From positions 1 to 9,147 of the forward strand of contig JBASWL010000033.1 of the NCBI GenBank assembly GCA_049276455.1: 9,147 nt of DNA, read 5' to 3'. This stretch comes from Georgfuchsia sp049276455. GTDB lineage: Bacteria > Pseudomonadota > Gammaproteobacteria > Burkholderiales > Rhodocyclaceae. Shown here piece after piece: positions 1 to 5,919 of this stretch (position 1 is the stretch's first letter; the number at the start of each line of letters is the position of its first letter). The position numbers were made by a program, and so were the translations under genes. The notes below the pieces were generated by a model. It did not search any database, had not been told where the DNA came from, and worked only from the letters and a program-made list of their open reading frames with translations.

Positions 1-81
1 GGATAGTTATCCACAGGCAGGGGCGGCCGTCCGCCGCAGCAGGTGTGGGGATGCCGTCGTGGTGCGGGTTGCAGGGGAAGG

Positions 82-118
82 CGGACGAAAATGCAGCGCG
101 CGACTGCAGTTTCGTCCG
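82..118. repeat. Long interrupted hairpin
   Basis: Arms CGGACGAAA (82-90) and TTTCGTCCG (110-118) are perfectly complementary. After one mismatch (91/109) the stem continues as TGCAG (92-96) with CTGCA (104-108) around a 7-base loop, giving 14 paired positions in a 15-position stem. No T-tract follows on either strand, so a classical intrinsic terminator is not shown. It could be a structured RNA 3' end of the leftward methyltransferase transcript or a protein-binding site. Confidence 0.55.
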
Positions 119-147
119 AGCCGCATCTGTGTATTCTTTACGCAGAT

Positions 148-166
148 CTGCGCGAAGTTCGCGCAG
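148..166 (-). terminator. Candidate terminator hairpin after the methyltransferase gene
   Basis: Arms CTGCGCGAA (148-156) and TTCGCGCAG (158-166) form a perfect inverted repeat around one base, in practice a stem with a small loop. It begins four bases past the leftward stop codon at 172-170. There is no U-run after it on the minus strand, only a moderately AT-rich stretch, so termination is inferred from position. It overlaps the palindrome at 141-152, so two structures compete for the same bases. Confidence 0.35.
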
Positions 167-169
167 TGG

Positions 170-940
170 TCAGGTGGGGAAGTTGGTGATGATGAGTTCG
201 CTGGTTTTCTTGGCGCGGCCGGCGCCGCCGACGCTGTAGGTGATGTCAGTGGTCTCGATGTGCAGGCCCTTGAAGGCGCTGCGCATGGCGGGGATGTCGT
301 TGACGCTGATCACCATCTTGCCGGTGATCGAGCGCGCCAGCTCGGCCATGGCGTCGTACTGCTCGATGCCGAAGTCGACGCCGTAGCCTTCGGTGCCGAA
401 GTAAGGCGGGTCGCAGTAGAACAACGTGTGTGGCCGATCGTAGCGGCGGATGCAGTCGGCCCAGGGCAGGTGCTCGATCGTGGCACGCGCGAGGCGCAGG
501 TGGGCCTGCGACAGATCCTCCTCGATGCGCAGCAGGTTGAGTTTTGGCGCCGACGTGGTGGCGGTACCGAAGGTGCGGCCTTCGACCTTGCCGCCGAAGC
601 CCTGGCGCTGCAGGTAGTAGAACCGCGCGGCCTTCTGGATATCGGTCAGCGTCTCGGGCCGCGTGGTGTTGAGCCAGCCGTACATCTGGCGGCTCACCAG
701 CGACCACTTGAATTGCCGGATGAACTCCTCGAGGTGGTGCTGCACGACGCGATAAAGATTGACCAGGTCGCCATTGATGTCGTTGAGCACTTCCGCTTCG
801 ACCGGCTCCTTGCGGAAGAACAGGGCCGCGCCGCCAGCGAATGCCTCGACGTAGCAGCTATGTTCGGGGAATAAGGGGAGGATTCGTTTTGCCAGGCGCG
901 ACTTGCCGCCGATCCATGGTACGAGTGGGTTAGCTTTCAT
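170..940 (-). CDS. dam: DNA adenine methyltransferase (D12 class, Dam-like)
   Basis: This 256-residue protein transfers a methyl group from S-adenosylmethionine to N6 of adenine in DNA. The D12 class signature is clear: PWIGGKSRLA (8-17), an AdoMet-binding VEAFAGGAAL (31-40), NDINGDLVNLY (53-63), and the catalytic DPPY (177-180) within LFYCDPPYFGTEGYG. The C-terminal KKTSELIITNFP also fits the family, and the length is usual, so it looks intact. GATC specificity is likely but not proven by sequence. It lies downstream of Q on the same strand, separated by a 132-base gap with hairpins, so it is probably an independently expressed accessory gene. A GGAG (956-953) sits 12 bases before ATG, which is long. 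A TATCAT -10-like element (966-961) and a 15-base palindrome over the start codon suggest its own regulated promoter. It could protect phage DNA from restriction or affect host gene control. Confidence 0.92.
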   Translation of the reverse strand: MKANPLVPWIGGKSRLAKRILPLFPEHSCYVEAFAGGAALFFRKEPVEAEVLNDINGDLVNLYRVVQHHLEEFIRQFKWSLVSRQMYGWLNTTRPETLTDIQKAARFYYLQRQGFGGKVEGRTFGTATTSAPKLNLLRIEEDLSQAHLRLARATIEHLPWADCIRRYDRPHTLFYCDPPYFGTEGYGVDFGIEQYDAMAELARSITGKMVISVNDIPAMRSAFKGLHIETTDITYSVGGAGRAKKTSELIITNFPT

Positions 941-952
941 GTGTTACACATG
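938..952. promoter_or_regulatory. Perfect palindrome over the methyltransferase start codon
   Basis: CATGTGTTACACATG has seven-base arms CATGTGT and ACACATG around one central base, and its left end contains the start codon (940-938) of the leftward methyltransferase gene. A TATCAT hexamer at 966-961 on the minus strand could be a -10 box, which would put transcription start near 954 and the palindrome at about +2 to +16. That is a usual position for a repressor operator. No good -35 was seen. Operator function is inference. Confidence 0.4.
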
Positions 953-1072
953 CTCCGTTCATGATAGCCTCGGCGCGCCGTCGCGACGGTGCGGTGCCTT
1001 GGCTGAACGCAGCTCGGTCTGCGGGAGGTGGCCGGTCCGGGTGTTAGCGCACCCGGGTCGGTCGCACCGTCT
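941..1072. other. Gap between portal and methyltransferase genes
   Basis: No gene is supported. The gap contains the palindrome at the methyltransferase start, two overlapping short palindromes CGGCGCGCCG (971-980) and CCGTCGCGACGG (978-989), and the strong hairpin at 1031-1062. It is adjacent to the 3' end of Q, where P2 has cos, so it is one of two candidate places for the packaging site if the methyltransferase gene was inserted outside it. Confidence 0.5.
1031..1062. terminator. GC-rich hairpin after the portal gene
   Basis: Arms CCGGGTG (1037-1043) and CACCCGG (1050-1056) pair perfectly around the six-base loop TTAGCG, and pairing extends outward with wobbles to 1031/1062. It starts about ten bases beyond the leftward stop codon of Q (1075-1073), a position that fits an end-of-transcript structure for the P-Q unit. 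No T-tract follows on the minus strand, so intrinsic termination is uncertain. Confidence 0.4.
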
Positions 1073-2095
1073 TTACTTGGCCGGGATCTCGGCTGGGGGC
1101 GCGATCTCCTTCGCCAGGCTGTAGGGCTTGAACTGGATCACCTCGATGCCGAGCCAGTCGTTTAGTTCGCGGAAGCGGTCCTGTAGTGGCTCGATCTCGT
1201 TGGCGCTGAATACGCGCGCGGCTTTCTCGGCGTCACCGAAGCCTGCGCCCTGCACGGGCATGATGCCCATCAGCTGCGGCGGCACGCGGTGCGCGGCGAG
1301 CTGGTCGTCGCGGGTGACGTTCTTGATGTTGAGGAACTCGTCTTTCGCTGCCACCTCGGCCACCGGGATCAACTGGATTCCGTCCTTTTTTCCGTTCGGC
1401 GCATACATGAAGAGGTTGCGGAAATTTCCAGGCCCCTTGGCGTTTTTCAAAGCCTCGCGCAGCGCGTCGACGTCGCCCTGCTGCTGCATCGCGTCCGTCA
1501 TGTAGAGGATGAAACCGGCATGGCTACCGTTCTTGTAGTAGCGCCGGCGGAACATGGTCGCCGATTCATTGAGCCAGGCCGAGTGCAGCGAGGCGATGTA
1601 GTCGGGCATGCCGTAGATTTCCTGGTTGAGATCCGGCTCCATCAAATGGAACACCTTGCCCTTCGGGAACTGGTGTTCCTGTTTCCAGCCCTGCACGTAC
1701 CAGTAGGTGTCGAGATCCTTGCCGCGCCGGGTGAAGCGCGCCAGGGCGCGCTGCAGCTTGATCAATTTACCCGTCATCGAATCGCGACGCTCGAGGTAGG
1801 CATTGCCGAAGGTGAGGAAGTCGAGCGCGAAGCTGGCGAACTCGGTACGCGACAGCGCCGGGTGCGGAATGTAGAGTGAGGCAATGATGTTGCGCTTCAC
1901 CACCAGGGCGCTGTTGTGATGCACCGCGGCGCGAAAGCTCTTGGCCAGGCCGTCCATGCTGATCGGCGGCTCGTACCACTTGCCCACCAGCGGGCATTCC
2001 AGGTAATCGAGAATGTCGCGTGCATCGAGCACACCCTCGGGGTCGCCGAAGGTGAATGCCTCGGCATGCGGTTCTGCTGTCTTTTCGTCTGTCAT
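1073..2095 (-). CDS. Q: Portal protein, P2 gpQ family
   Basis: The 340-residue product is close to the length of P2 gpQ. It forms the dodecameric ring at one capsid vertex through which DNA enters and to which the tail joins. Family features are the N-terminal GDPEGVLDARDILDYLECP (17-35), a central DLNQEIYGMPDYIASLHSAW (155-174) followed by FRRRYYKNGSHAGFILYMTD (182-201), and HRVPPQLMGIMP (269-280) near the C-terminus. The start is supported by GGAG eight bases upstream (GGAGATATTTTCATG). The ATG overlaps the stop of P as ATGA, so the two are likely translationally coupled and share one leftward transcript. Hairpins follow its stop codon. No damage is seen. Confidence 0.96.
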   Translation of the reverse strand: MTDEKTAEPHAEAFTFGDPEGVLDARDILDYLECPLVGKWYEPPISMDGLAKSFRAAVHHNSALVVKRNIIASLYIPHPALSRTEFASFALDFLTFGNAYLERRDSMTGKLIKLQRALARFTRRGKDLDTYWYVQGWKQEHQFPKGKVFHLMEPDLNQEIYGMPDYIASLHSAWLNESATMFRRRYYKNGSHAGFILYMTDAMQQQGDVDALREALKNAKGPGNFRNLFMYAPNGKKDGIQLIPVAEVAAKDEFLNIKNVTRDDQLAAHRVPPQLMGIMPVQGAGFGDAEKAARVFSANEIEPLQDRFRELNDWLGIEVIQFKPYSLAKEIAPPAEIPAK

Positions 2096-3879
2096 GAAAA
2101 TATCTCCATAATGCTGGTGTTATTGGCCTGCTGGCCTTCCAGCGGTTCGTTCGCCATCGCGTGCATCGTGGCCCAGGCCAGATCCGCATGACTGGTTTCT
2201 TCCGAGCGGCCGGCTTCAAACGTGATCGTCGAGCCGCTTGGGGTAATGGTTTTCTTGATCGCCATGAATGACGCGGCGATATCGTTCCAGCCGGCATCGA
2301 ATTCAAGGCGGCGCTTGGTCACCACGTCGAGTGCCTTCAGCACCAGCATCACTTTCACTTGCGGTGAATAGTTGAAGCCGCGCACCGCGGGGAAGAATTG
2401 CTTGACGAGTTGATACACGCCCTGCCCGATGCCGGTGGTATCAACACCGATGAAGGTGACGTGGTAGCGCTCGGTAATCTTGCGGATGGCCTCGGCCTGT
2501 GCGTCGAAGTCCATGCCCTTGAACTGGTGCCGCTCGATGATGCGGAACTTCCCGCCCGGCGCCTGCGGCGGCGCGATCACCACCAAGGCGGCGCTGTCGC
2601 CGGTGTGCGAGGGGTCGTAGCCGACCCACACCTCGCGGAACCCAAGTGGCCGCAATGCGAATGGCTTATAGTCATCCCACACCGTCCAGCTATCGACCAT
2701 GCAGTTCTGCATCGCCGCGAAGTTGAACACCGACAGGCTATCGTCGATGAACTGGCACATCAGCAGGTTGTCGAATTCGGCTGGGCCGTATTCAAGTCGC
2801 AGCTGATTGATGTCGAACAGATCGCAGCCGCCGGCCAGCGCGTCCATGATGGTCACGATCTGGCGCCACTGGCCATCGGGGCACAGCACCCCGCCCTGCA
2901 GCGTCGCATGCGAGATATCCACCTCGACGCGCTGATCCTTCGGTCGCCCCTTGTTGTAGAGCGCGCCGGACCAGAACGAATAGGCCTCATGCGTCAGCGA
3001 TGACGGCGTCGAGAAGTAGGTCTGGCGCCAGTGCTTGTGCAGCGCCATGCCGGATGAGACCTTGCGGAATTCCATGAACTTCTGGATCCAGAAATACTCA
3101 TCCATGTACAGGTTGCCGTGATAGCTCTGCGCGGTGCGGATGTTGGTGCCGAGGAAATACAGCGTCGCGCCGTTCGGCAGCACGATCGGATCGCCCTTGA
3201 GCTCGCACTCGGCGGCTTCCTTGGCGAACTGGCGGATGTATTCCTTGAACACATGCGCCTGCGCCTTGGAGGCCGAGAGGAAGATCTGGTTGCGCCCGGT
3301 CTCCAGCGCATCGACCAGCGCCTCGCGGGCGAAATACCAGGTCGCGCCGATCTGGCGGCTCTTGAGGATGTCGCGGATGCGGTATTTCAGCCCGGCCTGG
3401 TACCAGCCCTCCTGGTATTCGAACAGTTCGTCGTGGAAGGTCTTGACCAGCAGCTCCTGCTGCTCGTCACTTACCGGATTGCGTTCGGGCGCCTTTTTCG
3501 GCCCCTTGTTGCGGTTTTCCACCCTCGGATTGAGATCGGCCTCGTTGCCGCCGGGCGCCTGATATTTAGTGATGCGCGCGGTGCGTTCCATTTGGCGACC
3601 GAGCAGATCGATTTCCTTGTAATCGGCGCCGCTCTTGATCTCCTTGCCGACCAGGTGGATCATGCGCGCCTCGAGCGCATCCTCGACGCGTTTCAATGGC
3701 GATGTCTCGCCCCACTTGTCGCGGCGCTTCCATGAGGCTACCGTAGCGACCTTGACCTGCAGGTGCGTCGCAATCCAGATGATGCGATAACCCTGCCAGT
3801 AGAGCGAACGCGCGCGGCGGCGCGGGTCGCGCTGTTCCATTCCGGCGTCGGCAATCTCGGGGGCTACGTGCATATCCAT
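2092..3879 (-). CDS. P: Terminase large (ATPase) subunit, P2 gpP family
   Basis: This is the DNA packaging motor. With start at 3879 it is 595 residues, near P2 gpP (about 590). The N-terminus has a helix-turn-helix-like region (28-56, ending in ASWKRRDKW). Next comes a Walker A-like SRQIGAT (174-180) and Walker B LYMDE (257-261). The C-terminal domain has acidic clusters typical of an RNase H-fold nuclease: VGYDPSHTGDSA (419-430), FIGVDTTG (477-484), and SHADLAWA (563-570). Strings such as RIRDILKSRQIGAT and CPDGQWRQIVTI are near-identical to the P2 family. The reading frame is open to 3984, but the added residues are unlike the family. ATGs at 3879, 3873 and 3840 are all possible and none has a strong Shine-Dalgarno, so the N-terminus is uncertain by up to 13 residues. 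Confidence 0.95.
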   Translation of the reverse strand: MDMHVAPEIADAGMEQRDPRRRARSLYWQGYRIIWIATHLQVKVATVASWKRRDKWGETSPLKRVEDALEARMIHLVGKEIKSGADYKEIDLLGRQMERTARITKYQAPGGNEADLNPRVENRNKGPKKAPERNPVSDEQQELLVKTFHDELFEYQEGWYQAGLKYRIRDILKSRQIGATWYFAREALVDALETGRNQIFLSASKAQAHVFKEYIRQFAKEAAECELKGDPIVLPNGATLYFLGTNIRTAQSYHGNLYMDEYFWIQKFMEFRKVSSGMALHKHWRQTYFSTPSSLTHEAYSFWSGALYNKGRPKDQRVEVDISHATLQGGVLCPDGQWRQIVTIMDALAGGCDLFDINQLRLEYGPAEFDNLLMCQFIDDSLSVFNFAAMQNCMVDSWTVWDDYKPFALRPLGFREVWVGYDPSHTGDSAALVVIAPPQAPGGKFRIIERHQFKGMDFDAQAEAIRKITERYHVTFIGVDTTGIGQGVYQLVKQFFPAVRGFNYSPQVKVMLVLKALDVVTKRRLEFDAGWNDIAASFMAIKKTITPSGSTITFEAGRSEETSHADLAWATMHAMANEPLEGQQANNTSIMEIFS

Positions 3880-3923
3880 GCACCGAGTCTGCCCACCGCA
3901 ACCACCCTGTCCTATTCGCCCCC

Positions 3924-3946
3924 GTTGTTTCGCCGCGCGATACAAC
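3924..3946. promoter_or_regulatory. Candidate Ogr/Delta-type late activator dyad
   Basis: GTTGT (3924-3928) and ACAAC (3942-3946) form a hyphenated dyad with a 13-base spacer in the divergent region between P and O. P2 late promoters are activated by the zinc-finger protein Ogr, which binds a TGT-N12-ACA dyad centred about 55 bases before transcription start. Here the spacer is 13 rather than 12. Centre 3935 would place an O transcript start near 3990, 32 bases before the O start codon. A leftward start would fall near 3880, which would favour a downstream start codon for P. The match is by eye. Confidence 0.4.
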
Positions 3947-3985
3947 CTGCCCTCGTTGCCTCCGCGCGCGTGCCCGCCGACCATC

Positions 3986-4015
3986 CCCCTGTCAATCGCA
4001 AAACCTCAACAGGGG
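3986..4015 (+). promoter_or_regulatory. Hairpin that can sequester the O ribosome binding site
   Basis: CCCCTGT (3986-3992) is complementary to ACAGGGG (4009-4015), with a 16-base loop. The right arm includes the Shine-Dalgarno AGGGG that lies six bases before the O start codon at 4022. If the transcript starts upstream of 3986, this stem could dampen scaffold translation. If it starts near 3990, as the activator dyad would predict, part of the left arm is missing and the stem does not form fully. Confidence 0.3.
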
Positions 4016-4021
4016 ATCAAC

Positions 4022-4837
4022 ATGTCGCTCAGCAAATCGTTCGTCATCGCCACTGAAGGCCCCACCATCGACGGCCGCAATATCAGCCGCGACTGGATCA
4101 AACAAATGGCCGCGTCGTATGACCCGAAGGTCTACACCGCAGTCGCCAATCTCGAGCACTATCTCTCGTCCGTTCCCGAGTCGACCTTCAGCGCCTATGG
4201 AAAGGTCGTTGCGCTCGGCACCCAGGAAGCCGTGCTGATGGGTGAGAAGAAGCTGCAGCTCACCGCCGTGGTCGATGTGAATGATCAGATCATCGCCCTG
4301 CAGAAGGCCGGCAAGAAAGCCTTCTCTTCGATGGAAGTCACAGCCAACTTCATCGGCAAGGGCATTGCCTACCTGACCGGCCTGGCCTTCACCGATTCAC
4401 CGGCCAGCCTCGGCACCGAAGCGATGAAGTTTTCCGCTGTCGGCAAGGGCGAGAAAGACAGCATCTACTCGTTCAACGAGGCAATCGAAATAGAATTTGA
4501 AAAGGAAGCCGACGACAAGCCCGGCCTCGGCGCCAGCCTCTTCGCCAAGGTCAAGGAGCTGCTCGGCAAGAAAGCCAAGACCGACGACGAGCGTTATGCC
4601 GATGTCGGCGAAGCCGTCACCGCCGTGGCCGAGAGCCAGAAGGTGCTGCTCGATAACTACAACGAATTTCAGAAGTCATTCGCCGCGCTCAATGCCACAG
4701 TCAAGGATCAGGCCGCTTATACCGAGGCCGACCGCAAGGCCTTCGCCGAACTCAAGCAAACGCTCGACGGCACGGAAAAAGACCCCAAGCGCCCGTCATC
4801 GCCCGGCGGCAACGGCGCTCAAGTTACCGACTGCTGA
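4022..4837 (+). CDS. O: Capsid scaffolding protein and maturation protease, P2 gpO family
   Basis: The 271-residue product guides capsid assembly and cleaves itself, the capsid protein and likely other head proteins. The N-terminal domain is a serine protease. By comparison with P2 gpO (Asp19, His48, Ser107), the triad here is D17 in TIDGRNIS, H46 in NLEHYLS and S103 in AFSSMEV, all present. FTDSPASLGTE (about 122-132) is also conserved. The C-terminal part (about 205-260) is charged and helical, as expected for the scaffold region. The start is chosen because AGGGG lies six bases upstream and the protein aligns from there; the frame is open up to 3878 but the extra residues are cysteine/proline-rich and unlike the family. 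It is the first gene of the rightward late unit, 54 bases before N. Confidence 0.95.
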   Translation: MSLSKSFVIATEGPTIDGRNISRDWIKQMAASYDPKVYTAVANLEHYLSSVPESTFSAYGKVVALGTQEAVLMGEKKLQLTAVVDVNDQIIALQKAGKKAFSSMEVTANFIGKGIAYLTGLAFTDSPASLGTEAMKFSAVGKGEKDSIYSFNEAIEIEFEKEADDKPGLGASLFAKVKELLGKKAKTDDERYADVGEAVTAVAESQKVLLDNYNEFQKSFAALNATVKDQAAYTEADRKAFAELKQTLDGTEKDPKRPSSPGGNGAQVTDC

Positions 4838-4891
4838 ACCCGACACCCCTATCCACCGCAGCCTCTCACCTCAACGACCCTGGAGCTCATC

Positions 4892-5914
4892 ATGCGCAAG
4901 GAAACCCGCCTCGCTTTTAACGCCTACCTGGCACAGATCGCCACCCTCAATGGCGTCCCTTCTGCCGTGGAGAAATTCACGGTCGATCCCAGCGTGCAGC
5001 AAACGCTGGAAACCAAGATCCAGGAGTCGAGCGGATTCCTGTCGAAGATCAACATCGTCGGCGTCACTGAAAAGTCCGGCGAAAAGCTCGGCCTCGGCGT
5101 CAGCGGCCCTGTCGCCGGCACTACCAACACGGCGACCACCGACCGCGCCACCACCGATCTCTCCACGCTCGACAAGAATGTCTACGACTGTACCCAGACC
5201 AATTTCGATACGCACCTGACCTACGGCAAGATCGATATGTGGGCCAAGTTCCAGGACTTCCAGACTCGGGTGCGCGATGCCATTCTCAAGCGCCAGGCGC
5301 TGGACCGCATCATGATCGGCTTCAACGGCACCAGCCGCGCCGCCACCTCGGACAAGGCCACCAACCCCCTGCTGCAGGACGTCAATGTCGGCTGGCTGCA
5401 GAAGTACCGCACCGATGCCACCGCGCGCGTGATGGCCGAAGGCGCCAATCCCGACGAAGTGCGCATCGGCGCCGCCGCCGGGCGCGACTACTACAACCTC
5501 GACGCGCTGGTGATGGATGCGGTGAACAGCCTGCTCGATCCGTGGGCGCAGGAAGACACCGAACTGGTGGTGATCCTCGGCCGCGATCTGCTCGCCGACA
5601 AGTACTTCCCGCTGGTCAACGCCGCGAATGCGAACACCGAAGCCCTCGCCGCGGATCTGATCATCAGCCAGAAGCGCGTCGGCGGCTTGCAGGCGGCTCG
5701 CGCCCCCTTCTTCCCCGCCGGCAGCCTGATGATCACGCGATATGACAACCTGTCGGTGTATTGGCAGGAAGGCGGACGTCGCCGCACGGTGATCGACAAT
5801 GCCAAGCGCGACCGCATCGAGAACTTCGAATCGAGCAACGACGCTTACGTGATCGAGGATTACGGCTACGGCTGTTTGGTCGAGAACATCGTCCAAGCCT
5901 GGGCGCCCGCGTAA
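4892..5914 (+). CDS. N: Major capsid protein, P2 gpN family
   Basis: The 340-residue product forms the icosahedral shell (P2 gpN is 357). The N-terminus MRKETRLAFNAYLAQIA, KINIVGVTEKSGEKLGLGV (50-68), DMWAKFQDFQTRVRDAILKR, NPLLQDVNVGWLQKYR, and the late DLLADKYFPLVN and IISQKRVGGL are strongly like the P2 family. P2 gpN is trimmed by gpO after residue 31 (F/TVEPS). The equivalent here is F29/T30 in EKFTVDPS, so the mature form should be about 311 residues. GGAG lies seven bases before ATG. The protein is about 17 residues shorter than P2 gpN, partly because the alanine-rich C-terminal tail is missing. The stop is five bases before the M start. Confidence 0.97.
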   Translation: MRKETRLAFNAYLAQIATLNGVPSAVEKFTVDPSVQQTLETKIQESSGFLSKINIVGVTEKSGEKLGLGVSGPVAGTTNTATTDRATTDLSTLDKNVYDCTQTNFDTHLTYGKIDMWAKFQDFQTRVRDAILKRQALDRIMIGFNGTSRAATSDKATNPLLQDVNVGWLQKYRTDATARVMAEGANPDEVRIGAAAGRDYYNLDALVMDAVNSLLDPWAQEDTELVVILGRDLLADKYFPLVNAANANTEALAADLIISQKRVGGLQAARAPFFPAGSLMITRYDNLSVYWQEGGRRRTVIDNAKRDRIENFESSNDAYVIEDYGYGCLVENIVQAWAPA

Positions 5915-5919
5915 TCGAC

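Larger units (their letters stand above)
1..169. other. Non-coding left edge with inverted repeats
   Basis: No convincing gene is seen here. Open frames on the plus strand that cross it run on antisense through the methyltransferase gene. The stretch holds a strong hairpin (82-118), a second hairpin directly after the methyltransferase stop codon (148-166), a 12-base palindrome CGCAGATCTGCG (141-152), a short GGCGG/CCGCC hairpin (22-35), and a TTATCCACA 9-mer (7-15) that matches the DnaA box consensus. In P2 the cos end lies beyond the 3' end of Q, so this gap or the one at 941-1072 could hold or border the packaging site, but no known cos sequence is recognisable. Confidence 0.6.

Noticed and set aside
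59..874. 271-codon open frame on the plus strand
   Set aside because: It is antisense to the well-supported methyltransferase gene, alanine/valine/aspartate-rich as expected of a GC-rich shadow frame, and matches no family I recognise.
1..1072. A P2-like cos site
   Set aside because: Position makes it plausible, but I could not match the P2 cohesive-end sequence with confidence, so it is mentioned only as a possibility and not listed as a feature.
3118..3735. 205-codon plus-strand frame opposite the terminase
   Set aside because: Antisense shadow of gpP, whose motifs are clear on the other strand.
3878..4021. Upstream extension of the scaffold gene to an ATG at 3878
   Set aside because: The added residues are cysteine/proline-rich, do not fit gpO, and ATG 4022 has a well-placed AGGGG and aligns with the family start.
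4871..5896. 341-codon open frame on the minus strand
   Set aside because: It mirrors the major capsid gene almost exactly. The composition is typical of the antisense of a GC-rich gene and no domain is recognisable.
5761..5919. Upstream extension of the gpM frame into the capsid gene
   Set aside because: The extra sequence is out-of-frame capsid coding DNA. ATG 5920 matches the family N-terminus.
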